Assembly: GCA_903952205.1 (NCBI GenBank)
Contig: CAJBEZ010000084.1
Span: 1 to 64,000 of the forward strand
From: an uncultured Desulfomonile sp.
Lineage (GTDB): Bacteria; Desulfobacterota; Desulfomonilia; Desulfomonilales; Desulfomonilaceae
Length of the DNA stretch: 64,000 bases
Direction: 5' to 3'
Of this stretch, positions 28,213 to 37,535 are shown piece after piece. Every line of letters begins with the position of its first letter. Position 1 is the stretch's first letter. The translations under genes and the position numbers were made by a program. A model generated the notes under the pieces. The model was not told the DNA's origin. It worked only from the letters and a program-made list of their open reading frames with translations, and ran no database searches.

Positions 28213-28609
28213 TGAGATCATGGGTCGTATATCCACACTTTGAGCCGTCTGTGTCGGGAAACATTGATTCAGGAGCCTTTCTCAAGTCCCCAAAAAGTTC
28301 TTGGAACTGTGTATCCGTAAATTTTTCACACCTGTTACGTAGCCTCAGATATGCCCACAATAGCTCCAGTCCTTCTTCTGTAAGTCTAGTGCCTTCTTTA
28401 GTAGCGGAGACTAGTTTGAATCCGCAGCGTTCTTCTGTGGCGCGGATTTTACCCCATACAGCCCTGAAGGGCTGTTTAAGTTTCTGCGCCGCCTTGTTCA
28501 TGGAACCAAGTTCCATTATGGCCTCCAAAATTTTCAGGCGGCCAGTTCCAATCACAAGTTTGCCCTGATCGTTTTCAATCCAAATCTTAGATCTCACACG
28601 AAAATTCAT
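28202..28609 (-). CDS. ModE-like winged-helix regulator
   Basis: The 135-residue protein has the N-terminal DNA-binding domain of the molybdate regulator ModE: GRLKILEAIMELGSMNKAAQKL, seen here as ILEAIMELGSMNKAA then the helix FRAVWGKIRA and a wing with LVSATKEGTRLTEEG. It lacks the molybdate-binding MOP/TOBE part, so metal sensing, if any, is by another route. Start ATG 28609 is chosen for the AGAGG upstream; the frame runs on to 28726. Co-transcription with fdhD and proximity to fdhA point to control of Mo/W enzyme genes, which is inference. Confidence 0.85.
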   Translation of the reverse strand: MNFRVRSKIWIENDQGKLVIGTGRLKILEAIMELGSMNKAAQKLKQPFRAVWGKIRATEERCGFKLVSATKEGTRLTEEGLELLWAYLRLRNRCEKFTDTQFQELFGDLRKAPESMFPDTDGSKCGYTTHDLNEK

Positions 28610-28848
28610 TTTGGCCTCTGGACTTTGCCTTAGCTCCTTGGCGCTGGAATCTATCACGCCTGATGATAACGGCTTCCGATTGATTATTGTCATAATTTCA
28701 GGAAGGTTGCAACCGGCGTTGTCCATTCTTTCGGTTGTAGACGCATTCGAAAACAGGCCACCATGTTAACGCCGGCTTATGAAAAGGGTTCCTAAGCGAC
28801 CGGCTTTATGCTATTGAGCCACTTATCGTCGTAAAGTCGGGAGGTCAC

Positions 28849-29952
28849 ATGTCGCAACCTATAATGAAAGTTGCAATACTTTACGGAGGGAGATCGGCAG
28901 AACACGAGGTTTCCACTAGGTCCGCCGCATCAGTTTGCTCAGCCATCGATAGGAACAAGTTTGAGGTGATTCCGGTTTTTATCACAAAAGATGGCTCATG
29001 GTACGCCAGAGCAGATGACAATAGTTCTTTCTCACGGACAGAAACACTTCATCTGGATCAGAGGCTAGTTTTGTCGCCCGACCCTCAACACAGGGGTTTT
29101 CTGGTAAACAAAGGACAAAACTGTTTTGAAGAATTTTCAGTTGACATTGTATTCCCTGTATTGCATGGGACCTTCGGGGAGGATGGCACTGTTCAGGGTC
29201 TCCTGGATCTGGCCGATATTCCCTACGTAGGATGTGGCACACTGGCATCGGCCGTCGGAATGGACAAGATCATAATGAAGGCTGTTTTCAGAGACTGCGG
29301 TCTTAAAGTTGGACCATTCTCTTGGTTCTACAGATCTCAGTGGAAAAATAATCCCGATCTTATTATAGAGGGTTTAAGAAAAAGGCCGCTCCCCCTTTTC
29401 GTAAAACCGGCCAATCTTGGATCTTCCGTAGGTATTTCAAGGGTAGGCTCATTCTCCGACTTATCTAAATCTATTGATATAGCTTCAATATATGATCGTA
29501 GGATCCTGATTGAAGACGCAATTGATGGACGAGAGCTTGAAGTTAGCGTTCTGGGGAACGAAGATCCAGTTGCTTCCATACCAGGAGAGGTTATCTCCCA
29601 TGCGGTATTCTATGATTATAACGAAAAGTATCTTCACGATACCGCTGAACTCATTATACCGGCAAAATTGACCCAAGACGAGATTTTGATCGCTCAGGAC
29701 GCGGCATTGAAAGCTTACATGGCTATAGACGGAACCGGCCTGGCTCGCGTGGACATGTTCCTCACCCCTGACAAACAAGTTGTAATCAATGAGATCAATA
29801 CCTTACCTGGCTTCACCTCAATCAGCATGTATCCCAAATTGTGGGAAGCTTCGGGACTTGGATACGGACAACTCATCGACAGACTAATAGAATTGGCGCT
29901 GACTAGATATCGAGACAGGAGGGTCACCCAGACTGACAGAAGTCTCCTATGA
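28849..29952 (+). CDS. ddl: D-alanine--D-alanine ligase
   Basis: Joins two D-alanines with ATP for peptidoglycan. Motifs of the ATP-grasp ligase family: LYGGRSAEHEVSTRSA at the N-terminus, VGCGTLASAVGMDK, FVKPANLGSSVGIS, and the metal segment NEINTLPGFTSISMYPKL. Length of 367 residues suits the longer Ddl group. GGGAGG precedes the ATG. Overlaps the next gene by four bases (ATGA), tying it to the sugar nucleotide genes that follow. Confidence 0.97.
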   Translation: MSQPIMKVAILYGGRSAEHEVSTRSAASVCSAIDRNKFEVIPVFITKDGSWYARADDNSSFSRTETLHLDQRLVLSPDPQHRGFLVNKGQNCFEEFSVDIVFPVLHGTFGEDGTVQGLLDLADIPYVGCGTLASAVGMDKIIMKAVFRDCGLKVGPFSWFYRSQWKNNPDLIIEGLRKRPLPLFVKPANLGSSVGISRVGSFSDLSKSIDIASIYDRRILIEDAIDGRELEVSVLGNEDPVASIPGEVISHAVFYDYNEKYLHDTAELIIPAKLTQDEILIAQDAALKAYMAIDGTGLARVDMFLTPDKQVVINEINTLPGFTSISMYPKLWEASGLGYGQLIDRLIELALTRYRDRRVTQTDRSLL

Positions 29953-30914
29953 AGGCAATGATTATGACAGCGGGCAGTGGTACAAGGCTTCGACCTTTGA
30001 CGTTGGAAAGGGCGAAACCCACCGTTCCTCTAATGGGAAAACCTCTCATAGCGCTCATACTCAAAAAACTCAGGACAATGGGGATCTCCGAATTCAGACT
30101 TAACCTTCACACCCTGCCAGAAAGTATCAGAGAAGCTGTCAGATCATTTCCGGAGATTGCTTCCAATGTTTCATTCTCCTATGAACCCACGATACTGGGG
30201 ACTGGGGGTGGTTTAAGCCGGAACGAGCCGTTTTTCTCAGAAGATACCTTCGTTATGGTGAACGGCGACATCGTTTTCGATTTCGACATCCGACCAGCGA
30301 TTGACTTTCACGTGGATAACGGGGCGTTGGCCACACTGGCCCTATATCCCCAATCAGCGCCTTTTACCTACACTCCGATAAGATTTGACTCCAATCATAT
30401 AATCCGTTCTTTTCCTCGGCTCGAGGATCACACCCCTTATGGGGAACCAGCCTATGTTTTTACTGGAATAACCGTTTTGTCACACGATATATTCAAATTT
30501 ATTCGGACTGGTGTGTTCTCAGATATAGTGGCAGAGGCCTATGTACCAGCTATCGAAAAGGGTCTTAAGATTTGCGGCTATCCGGTAACCGGATATTGGA
30601 ATGACATCGGGACTCCGTCCCGTTACCTTTCGACCCAGCGGGACCTGTTTCAACGTTGCGCCATTTCTTCTTCCAAAATCTTATCGAAGGGCGCCTCTGT
30701 GATGGAACCCGAATTGATCGGACCCAATGTTTCCATTCAGGCCGGTTGTGTAATAGAGGAAGACTGTGTCATCGAGGACGCTATGCTTTGGGAAAATTGT
30801 CTTGTGAGGAAAGGATCGATTATAAGACATTGCATCCTTGGAAAAAACATGGTCGCTGGAGGTCACTTCAAAAACCTCGTTATGACTACTAATGGAGAGG
30901 TGTCAATTGATTGA
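29949..30914 (+). CDS. Sugar-phosphate nucleotidyltransferase with C-terminal left-handed beta-helix
   Basis: The 321-residue enzyme has the nucleotide-binding start MIMTAGSGTRLRPLT, an acceptor-sugar Lys segment (ERAKPTVPLMGKPL) and the metal-binding Asp in MVNGDIVFDFD. After about residue 240 a hexapeptide-repeat helix follows (GPNVSIQAGCVIEEDCVIED). Together with the next gene it looks like the MurU/AmgK pair that recycles N-acetylmuramate in Pseudomonas; MurU proper lacks the beta-helix, so a GDP- or UDP-sugar pyrophosphorylase is the alternative. The ddl-linked position favours a wall sugar. Confidence 0.85.
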   Translation: MKAMIMTAGSGTRLRPLTLERAKPTVPLMGKPLIALILKKLRTMGISEFRLNLHTLPESIREAVRSFPEIASNVSFSYEPTILGTGGGLSRNEPFFSEDTFVMVNGDIVFDFDIRPAIDFHVDNGALATLALYPQSAPFTYTPIRFDSNHIIRSFPRLEDHTPYGEPAYVFTGITVLSHDIFKFIRTGVFSDIVAEAYVPAIEKGLKICGYPVTGYWNDIGTPSRYLSTQRDLFQRCAISSSKILSKGASVMEPELIGPNVSIQAGCVIEEDCVIEDAMLWENCLVRKGSIIRHCILGKNMVAGGHFKNLVMTTNGEVSID

Positions 30915-31923
30915 TGACGACGAGTATGTTGCGGCAATCGTAGGAAACGTCGCTGATAATTTAGGTGATATTTTAACTATTGAGAAACTTGCCGGAGACG
31001 CATCCACACGGACTTATTACAGGATCTTCTTTCAGGACAGGCAAACCGCAGTTGCAATGGTTTCACAAAATCCTGTTTCCAACGAAGAATCTCTTTTTCT
31101 CCATATTCAAGGCTATCTGGAAAACCTAGCGTTACCGGTCCCAAAAATCTTGGCTCACAATCCTATGAGAGGAATAGTGATCCTTGAAGATCTTGGAGAT
31201 AACCTCCTTGAATCCGTAATTTCCCACATGTCGGACTCTGAAATCAGAGACGTCTACAGACTCGCTCTTGATACTCTCGTGAATCTTCAAAGAACTACTT
31301 CGAGAAGTCAAACGCGGTGTTCCGCATTTGATCTGGCGTTTGATGAAAACAAATTAATGTGGGAGATGAACTTTTTTATGGACCACTTTGTTCTCGGATG
31401 GGCAAATGGGAAACCTCCTAAATCGGCAATATCCGAAATGATGAAATTCTTCAGACAAATTTGCTGGGAACTTTCTTCTGAACCCAGGTTTTTTACCCAC
31501 CGTGATTATCACTCGAGAAATCTTATTCTAAAGGGTAATCGTGTTTTCATGATTGATTTCCAGGATGCTAGGCTTGGCCCGGTTCAATATGATCTGGCGT
31601 CATTGCTGCGGGATTCGTATGTTTCACTATCTGAAGAATTAGTAGAGGACCTCCTCAAATTCTACATGGAACAGGCCGACTACCTCATTGATCATAATTC
31701 AGAACATTTTCGACGTATTTTTGACATAATGTCCTTGCAACGAAATATCAAAGCTTTGGGGACCTTTGGCTACCAAGTTGCGGTCAGAGGTTCCCTACGG
31801 TACCTGTCTTCGATTCCCGGAACAGCAGGCGCCATATCCAGGAATCTTTTGAAGTATTCTGAATTTAGCGATTATTTCCAAGTCTTCGAAGATTACGTTC
31901 TGACTCCAGCCATATCTTTTTGA
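30907..31923 (+). CDS. APH-family kinase, AmgK-like (cell-wall amino sugar kinase)
   Basis: An aminoglycoside-phosphotransferase-fold kinase. Catalytic loop HRDYHSRNLIL (Asp and Asn) and metal loop MIDFQDARLGPVQYDLASLLRD read closely like AmgK, which phosphorylates N-acetylmuramate or N-acetylglucosamine at the anomeric carbon. The likely start is the TTG at 30907, seven bases after GGAGAGG; an ATG at 30892 is possible. About 338 residues. It overlaps the nucleotidyltransferase, whose substrate would be its product. A different sugar cannot be excluded. Confidence 0.86.
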   Translation: MIDDDEYVAAIVGNVADNLGDILTIEKLAGDASTRTYYRIFFQDRQTAVAMVSQNPVSNEESLFLHIQGYLENLALPVPKILAHNPMRGIVILEDLGDNLLESVISHMSDSEIRDVYRLALDTLVNLQRTTSRSQTRCSAFDLAFDENKLMWEMNFFMDHFVLGWANGKPPKSAISEMMKFFRQICWELSSEPRFFTHRDYHSRNLILKGNRVFMIDFQDARLGPVQYDLASLLRDSYVSLSEELVEDLLKFYMEQADYLIDHNSEHFRRIFDIMSLQRNIKALGTFGYQVAVRGSLRYLSSIPGTAGAISRNLLKYSEFSDYFQVFEDYVLTPAISF

Positions 31924-31987
31924 TCCATAAAAATGCCATGTTTCAAAGTATATCAGTTATTATGCTATAAATATTATCATTTTATTG

Positions 31988-32016
31988 TTGTATCATTGTG
32001 TAATAAATGATATATT
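31988..32016 (+). promoter_or_regulatory. Sigma-70 type promoter for the exported coiled-coil gene
   Basis: TTGTAT (31988-31993), 17 bases, TATATT (32011-32016), in a very AT-rich gap, about 50 bases ahead of the proposed start codon. The -35 is weak. Confidence 0.5.
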
Positions 32017-32063
32017 ATAGTTAGATGTATTTCTCATCAATTTTTTTGATCGGAAGAATGCTT

Positions 32064-32699
32064 ATGAAAACATTTGCTAAAGCGTTCGCCGTGGTAGGCG
32101 CTATCTGGCTTGGCGCATCGATGGCTCAGGCTCAGCAGACTGTAGATGCGCTGACCCAGATCGACAAACTGAAAACAACCATTCAGACTCAAATAGAGCG
32201 TATCAAGAATGCTCGCGATTTGACCGATGCACAGCTTGACTTGGCTCGTCTACGAATCGGTGAACAGATCAAGCGCTCAGAAGAGGACCTAGCCCTTCAA
32301 GTGGAACAGATGGAGCGTCTCAAGGAACAGCTCCAGGAACAAAAGACGCTGGCAGATCAGACTGTTACTCGTATGAAGACCGATCTTCTGACAATTTCTA
32401 CTACCGCTCTTGGCAATATTGATGATCAGTTGAATCAGACAGCCAATCTTCTGGAACGTATGAGGAAAATTCGTGAGGAGATAACGGGCCAAAAAGACTT
32501 GCTGGAATCACTGGATACCTCGGTAAAGGGGGCTGCAGGATCAACTCTTCAACCATCAGTCTCTTCGCTGACTCCTGAAACATTATCAACAACAAGCCTT
32601 AACCAGAAAGAAGTAATTCCAGCGGTTACAGTGAATCCGAGCACTTCCACTCCAACGATACAAGAGTCTCCCGCCCCCATTCCTTCCGGAGGCGGCTGA
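32064..32699 (+). CDS. Exported coiled-coil protein with proline/serine-rich tail
   Basis: Start taken at ATG 32064 after GGAAG, giving a 211-residue protein with a signal peptide (FAKAFAVVGAIWLGASMAQA, cut before QQTVD). The mature part is mainly long helix (residues about 25-150) rich in Gln, Glu, Leu and Lys, typical of coiled coil, then a flexible Thr/Ser/Pro tail ending in three Gly. It probably works as a periplasmic spacer or structural factor. No family recognised. Single-gene unit with its own promoter and a hairpin after it. Confidence 0.8.
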   Translation: MKTFAKAFAVVGAIWLGASMAQAQQTVDALTQIDKLKTTIQTQIERIKNARDLTDAQLDLARLRIGEQIKRSEEDLALQVEQMERLKEQLQEQKTLADQTVTRMKTDLLTISTTALGNIDDQLNQTANLLERMRKIREEITGQKDLLESLDTSVKGAAGSTLQPSVSSLTPETLSTTSLNQKEVIPAVTVNPSTSTPTIQESPAPIPSGGG

Positions 32700-32715
32700 C
32701 CGTACGCCAAGCAAC

Positions 32716-32735
32716 AAGCGTCTAGTTAGACGCTT
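32716..32735 (+). terminator. Palindromic hairpin after the coiled-coil gene
   Basis: AAGCGTCTA (32716-32724) and TAGACGCTT (32727-32735) are exact complements. The next bases are pyrimidine-rich but not a true T run. A second weaker stem, GGGAAG/CTTCCC, lies at 32773-32804. Confidence 0.5.
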
Positions 32736-32940
32736 CCTTCCAACGACAGCGAATTATGCCCCTTCAAGAGTCGGGAAGTCTGTTAACATCTGAGCGGGCT
32801 TCCCTTCTGTTAGCTCTGCTCAGAGGGCCATATATTCGTGGTTCATGACAAAAAAACGAAGCCAAAATCAAGGCGACCCAGTTTAAACTCTAGTAGAAAA
32901 AAGATTCGTTTATTTAAAATAGATTCATTCACACTGTATT

Positions 32941-34338
32941 TTAATCTAAATGCGAGTCGGAACTATGGTGTTCTATTTCATACTCCTTTAATTTGTTTTG
33001 TAGCGTCCGTCTAGTGATTCCAAGTTCCGCCGCGCTTCTAGTTCTATTTCCATCATTGTGCTCCAAAGTAACAAGAATTAGTTCTCTCTCCATTTCGCGG
33101 ATCGTCATCCCCGGTCTGATTCCTTCCCTGACCTTCCATGGCAACGGCTCTCCCACAGCCTGCGCTATAGGTTCCGGTAATTCGGGGAGTGAAACGTACT
33201 CATCTCGAGTTAAAATTACCGCTCGTTCCACCACATTTTCAAGTTCCCTGATGTTTCCCGGCCATGAATAGCGCATCATCGCGTCTAAGGTCCTCGGGTG
33301 GAAACCTTTTAATAACCTGCCGTTCTTTTCATTATAAATTTTCAGAAAATGCTCTATCAAAAGCGGTATATCCTCTTTTCGTTCCCTGAGTGGCGGCACC
33401 ACGATTGGAACAACATTTAACCTGTAGAACAAGTCCTCCCTGAAAACACCTCTTTTGACCTCCTCTTTAAGATCCTTGTTGGTAGCGCTAAGAACACGGA
33501 TGTCGACCTTTGTGGTCTTTGTTGATCCCAGAGGCTCGATTTCCCTTTCCTGTAATACCCTTAATAGTTTTGCCTGGGTCGACGGAGTCATTTCACCAAT
33601 TTCGTCAAGGAATATGGAACCTCCATCGGCAAGCTCAAACCTGCCTGGCCTTCGCCCGACAGCTCCAGTAAAAGCGCCCCTTTCGTGGCCAAAAAGCTCA
33701 CTCTCCAAAAGCGTCTCAGGTAGAGCGGCGCAATTTATCTTGATAAATCTCTTGTCTGTCCTGGAGGATCCCTGGTGCAGAGCATTGGCGATCAATTCTT
33801 TTCCTGTTCCAGACTCCCCCAGTATCAATACTGTGGCTTCTGTCGGAGCGACCATGGCGACAGTCTCGAGGACTCGCCTCATCTTCTGGGACCGACCAAC
33901 TATCTGCGAAGCGTCGAAAAGATTCTCGATCCTCCTCTTTTGGAGGATGTTTTCCTCTTTGAGTCGCCAAAACTCAAGTGATTGCTGAACTTTTATTCTT
34001 AACTCTTCTATATCAAGTGGCTTAGTGAGATAATCATGAGCACCGGACTGCAATGCTTCAACCGCTGTTTCGACGGAAGCGTATGCAGTCATTATGATCA
34101 CCGGGATACCGGGGGAAATTTTCTTGATTTCCCTCAAGGCCTCTATGCCGTCAATATTGGACATTCTATTGTCCATTAGTATCAGATCATAATACTCGTC
34201 GGCCACCCTAGATATCGCTTCCTGTCCGTCTTCAGCTTCAAAAACTTGATATCCATCCAGCGATAGGTTTGCCTTGAGCATTTTCCTTTGGGATGGTTCA
34301 TCGTCAACGACTAAAATCTTACACTGTCTAATTGTCAT
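32941..34338 (-). CDS. Sigma-54-dependent response regulator, NtrC family
   Basis: Start at ATG 34338, 465 residues. Receiver domain residues 1-120 (ILVVDDEPSQ, phospho-Asp in LILMDNRMS, LTKPLD). AAA+ domain about 140-370 with Walker A GESGTGKE, the sigma-54 contact loop GAFTGA, Walker B GSIFLDEIGEM and the arginine segment RLNVVPI. The C-terminal Fis-type helix-turn-helix ends the protein (RSAAELGITRRTLQNKLKEY). It activates sigma-54 promoters when phosphorylated, most probably by the kinase at 34422-36233 upstream. Pair layout resembles ZraSR/HydHG; the regulon is unknown. Confidence 0.95.
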   Translation of the reverse strand: MTIRQCKILVVDDEPSQRKMLKANLSLDGYQVFEAEDGQEAISRVADEYYDLILMDNRMSNIDGIEALREIKKISPGIPVIIMTAYASVETAVEALQSGAHDYLTKPLDIEELRIKVQQSLEFWRLKEENILQKRRIENLFDASQIVGRSQKMRRVLETVAMVAPTEATVLILGESGTGKELIANALHQGSSRTDKRFIKINCAALPETLLESELFGHERGAFTGAVGRRPGRFELADGGSIFLDEIGEMTPSTQAKLLRVLQEREIEPLGSTKTTKVDIRVLSATNKDLKEEVKRGVFREDLFYRLNVVPIVVPPLRERKEDIPLLIEHFLKIYNEKNGRLLKGFHPRTLDAMMRYSWPGNIRELENVVERAVILTRDEYVSLPELPEPIAQAVGEPLPWKVREGIRPGMTIREMERELILVTLEHNDGNRTRSAAELGITRRTLQNKLKEYEIEHHSSDSHLD

Positions 34339-34421
34339 AAATATTCCATTTGCGGCTTGAATTTCAGCCTCAAGCAATCTAGCATAAATTTGTAAAGTAA
34401 GTCTTTGAATTAATTGTCAGA

Positions 34422-36233
34422 TCAAGATACGGAGACGGTTCTCTTCGCCCCATTCCTATCCATGTCATCAGAAACGTCCTCCGGCAAAACGTAAGGGTTA
34501 AGTGTAACAATGAATTTGGTACCATTCCCCGGTTCAGATTCGACATCTATGTCACCACCATGCCCTTCAATAATGCTCTTCACGATTGCTAGTCCCAGTC
34601 CTGTTCCCTTCTTTTTGGTCGAGAAAAACGGGTCAAAAAGCTTGTCGATATTCTCGCGAGGAATTCCCGCTCCCTTATCTGAAGTCACAACCTGCAGCCT
34701 ACCGTTATGAGTTCCAACCAAAGCTATACTGACCTTTTCTCCCGAAGGGGTAGCCTCAATGGCATTTATCAATATGTTGAGAAACACCTGCGTCATCTGG
34801 TCCGAATCTACCATAACCAGTGGAAGGTCAGGATCCGAAGGTTCTACAATAATTTCTACACCAGATTCCCGGGCTTCCCGTTCTACTACGCGAACGCAGT
34901 GGTCCACAATTTCTTCGGCTGACCGTATGGTCAAACGGGGTTCGCGAGGCTTAGAATAGGCCAGCAATTTGGAAATAACCCGGTTCAACCTGTCCACTTC
35001 CGTTAGCATCAGATCAGTGTAACGATAATCTTCAGGCTCAAGAGCCAATTTTTTCTGAAAATATTGTATGAAGCCCTTTATGGAATTGAGGGGATTGCGA
35101 ATCTCATGGGCCACCCCTGCCGACAATCGTCCCAGAGCAGCAAATTTCTCACTAGTAATAACTTCTTGTTCGAGTTCACGGATTATGGTCATGTCGCGTA
35201 GGATTACGACGGCGCCCCTGGGCCTCGAGGACTCCTGGTCTTTCAAGGGAGAGACTGTTAGAGCAAGAAAACTCTTGCCTTTACCGTCTCCGTTGATCTT
35301 GACTTCCTTTTCCAGTATGGAATCAGCGTCCGATAGGACCTGCCTGATTTCATCCTCTAACGGAAGGATTTCTGAGACCAGCTTACCGTCAAGTTCATCT
35401 TTTGTTTTCCTGAGAATTTCAAGCGCGTTAGGATTGTAAGTCGCTATTCGCAGAGACCTGTCCACCGTAATCAACCCATTAGCCATACTTTCCAGAACAT
35501 TTCTGGTATAAGTCCTCATCTCATCGAGGGTCCGTCTTACAAGGTAGGCGTTCTGGACGACAAAAACAAAATAAACACTGGCGGAACCTACTATGAACAA
35601 GACCGCCCCCATGAAAATAGCGAACACTATTTCCTGGCGGCGAATTTCCTTGAACCTGTCCATTTTTAATCCCAGAAAGAGTACCTGCTTCTGTTCCCTG
35701 TCAAACAGATCCAACAATTCTCTGCCAATCCGAGTGTGTTTAGCTGCGATCTCACTCTCGGCTAGTTGGTCTGGAAAAGGAGTAAACGGTTTCCAGATTT
35801 CAAAAATTGTTCTGCCGTCGGGTAGTTCTCTCTTGAAAGACAAGGGCTCTCCGGTCCTAATGACCGTCCTGACCGTCTGGAGTTCTTTCCCCATGAGTAA
35901 TCGCAGGCCTATCTTGGCTGGTTCGCTGTGGGCAACTATCATCCCTTCACTGTTGATGAGGCCTACCCATTCGACATCGGGATCTTTGGCCGCCTGTTCG
36001 ATTATCATCTGCAAATATTCGATTCCCCAATCGCCCTCCATGAAACCCGTTCTAGTTCCAGCTTCCAGGGTTCGAATGACAGAAACACCCTGTCTGAGTG
36101 TAAACTCCTCCATTCTCTGGTTCTGCGCGTTTATGTTCCTGAAAGTAAAAATGATTACGATGGCCAGTAAAGTTCCAGCCACAAGAACTATAGAAAGCAC
36201 AGGTAAATATCGCATCAAATCTCTAATGTTCAT
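34422..36233 (-). CDS. Membrane sensor histidine kinase paired with the sigma-54 regulator
   Basis: A 603-residue kinase. First membrane segment about residues 10-30 (LPVLSIVLVAGTLLAIVIIF), a periplasmic sensor with PDC/Cache-like features (DPDVEWVGLINSEGMIVAHS), second segment about 198-222, then a PAS domain (LESMANGLITVDRSLRIATYN), HisKA (SAGVAHEIRNPLNSIKGF) and HATPase (NILINAIEATPSGE, DKGAGIP, FDPFFSTKKKGTGLGLAIVKS). The spacer to the regulator gene is only about 80 bases, so they form one operon. The ligand is not known. Confidence 0.94.
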   Translation of the reverse strand: MNIRDLMRYLPVLSIVLVAGTLLAIVIIFTFRNINAQNQRMEEFTLRQGVSVIRTLEAGTRTGFMEGDWGIEYLQMIIEQAAKDPDVEWVGLINSEGMIVAHSEPAKIGLRLLMGKELQTVRTVIRTGEPLSFKRELPDGRTIFEIWKPFTPFPDQLAESEIAAKHTRIGRELLDLFDREQKQVLFLGLKMDRFKEIRRQEIVFAIFMGAVLFIVGSASVYFVFVVQNAYLVRRTLDEMRTYTRNVLESMANGLITVDRSLRIATYNPNALEILRKTKDELDGKLVSEILPLEDEIRQVLSDADSILEKEVKINGDGKGKSFLALTVSPLKDQESSRPRGAVVILRDMTIIRELEQEVITSEKFAALGRLSAGVAHEIRNPLNSIKGFIQYFQKKLALEPEDYRYTDLMLTEVDRLNRVISKLLAYSKPREPRLTIRSAEEIVDHCVRVVEREARESGVEIIVEPSDPDLPLVMVDSDQMTQVFLNILINAIEATPSGEKVSIALVGTHNGRLQVVTSDKGAGIPRENIDKLFDPFFSTKKKGTGLGLAIVKSIIEGHGGDIDVESEPGNGTKFIVTLNPYVLPEDVSDDMDRNGAKRTVSVS

Positions 36234-36742
36234 TGCCGCTTATTTCGCCTGAAATCTATTTTCCTAATACCGGCGACGGATTTTAATCTCGAGGTAGTCT
36301 ATAATTGGATATAAATTTCATCGCATGTTTTCCGTCTTTTAGAACTCCTATCATCTTAAGCCAAACGCTTCAACAAGTATAACAAAGTAGGCTGCAACGC
36401 ATTTAATAGAATCCGGCCTATGAGATAATTATAACAGGTATGACAAATTTAGTTGATAAGTTATAATTATTATGTTATGCATCGCTTTATTAAACGATGC
36501 CAATTGGTTGTTTAATATAATTTTTATATTACATTTTTAGGTATGAGTTTCCTGTTTTGTTTAAACGGGGAACCCGCCGATCAGACGGGAATCTAAAAGT
36601 TGAGATGCCGTAGAGTGATTCCCCTGTCCACAGGCATTTTCGGTCACAGCCATATGCGGCTCTTGGCTGTGCAAGGTAGTTCTTTTCTTCAACGTCCAGG
36701 GTTCCCTTTGACCAAGAATAACTAGTGACGAGAGTCAAAAAC
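36234..36742. other. AT-rich intergenic region with promoter and dyad
   Basis: About 500 bases between a minus-strand kinase and a plus-strand gene. It has a promoter-like pair TTGATA (36453-36458), 17 bases, TATGCA (36476-36481), and a dyad GCATCG (36479-36484) / CGATGC (36495-36500) that overlaps the -10. The overlap is suggestive of an operator. A minus-strand frame at 36529-36762 is not thought to be real. Confidence 0.45.
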
Positions 36743-37396
36743 ATGCACAGCAATACCATCACAGACGAGTTTTCATTTGTCGCAAGAGGTCGCGAGTTCT
36801 TAGATCAAGGTGACATTGCTTCCGCCGTGGAATATTACAGCAAAGCCTTTGATCCGGAATCACTTGATGAACCTGAAGCGAGAAATTTCTTGATAGAGGC
36901 TCGCGCCTATCTGTCTCGAAAGTTTCTGCCTGAAGCGCTTGAAAATTTCGAAGAAGCCATTATCGTGGGTGACCAGATTCAGCGTCGGCAGGCTATAGAG
37001 GGTATAACCAGTATAGCTGACATTCGCTTGCGCCTTGGATTTCTGACTCAACAGCTTAAGGTAAAACTTAGGGAAATAGCAGGAGGGAAAAACAAGCGGA
37101 TTCCAGGATTGTCGTTGATCTCAGATGAAGAAAATATCGTGTTGATTTCAAACGAGTCCCTCGCCAAGCTTCCCGAACGCCTCACCAGAGGAGTCAGAAT
37201 AGCCAAGCTTCCATTAAGGCTTGAAGGTACGCAACTCCCTCTGGAGGCTCAGAAATGCATACCTTATTCAAACGAAGAAGACGTATCCTATATCATTGAA
37301 GTGGCGACGGCTCTCATTAATTACAAGGATCCGGTTCCCCAGATTCACAATCATTATGATACCCCACAAATGACCATTGGCGATCATAGCATCTGA
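36743..37396 (+). CDS. TPR-like protein of unknown function
   Basis: About 217 residues from ATG 36743 (GTG at 36725 also possible). The N-terminal half has helical repeats of TPR kind (ARGREFLDQGDIASAVEYYSKAF, split by the family pattern, and YLSRKFLPEALENFEEAI). The C-terminal half, with SYIIEVATALINYKDPV, is not recognised. No signal peptide, so it is probably cytoplasmic. It precedes yqgF by about 140 bases, and the hairpin-like gap between them leaves operon membership open. Confidence 0.7.
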   Translation: MHSNTITDEFSFVARGREFLDQGDIASAVEYYSKAFDPESLDEPEARNFLIEARAYLSRKFLPEALENFEEAIIVGDQIQRRQAIEGITSIADIRLRLGFLTQQLKVKLREIAGGKNKRIPGLSLISDEENIVLISNESLAKLPERLTRGVRIAKLPLRLEGTQLPLEAQKCIPYSNEEDVSYIIEVATALINYKDPVPQIHNHYDTPQMTIGDHSI

Positions 37397-37535
37397 TACA
37401 TTTCCTTTGGGATGGGGCTCGCATATCCTGTCGAGCCTCATTGAAGAACTTGACACCCCGCCTACAATAAAATAAACGTGCTGTCCAGTGAATGATCTGG
37501 CGGCTTTTTGAATTTCAGCCTAGGGGACATTGCCA

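Noticed and set aside
36529-36762. Minus-strand frame with a signal-peptide-like start
   Set aside because: It starts at GTG with no ribosome site, overlaps the start of the gene at 36743 and crosses the AT-rich promoter region.
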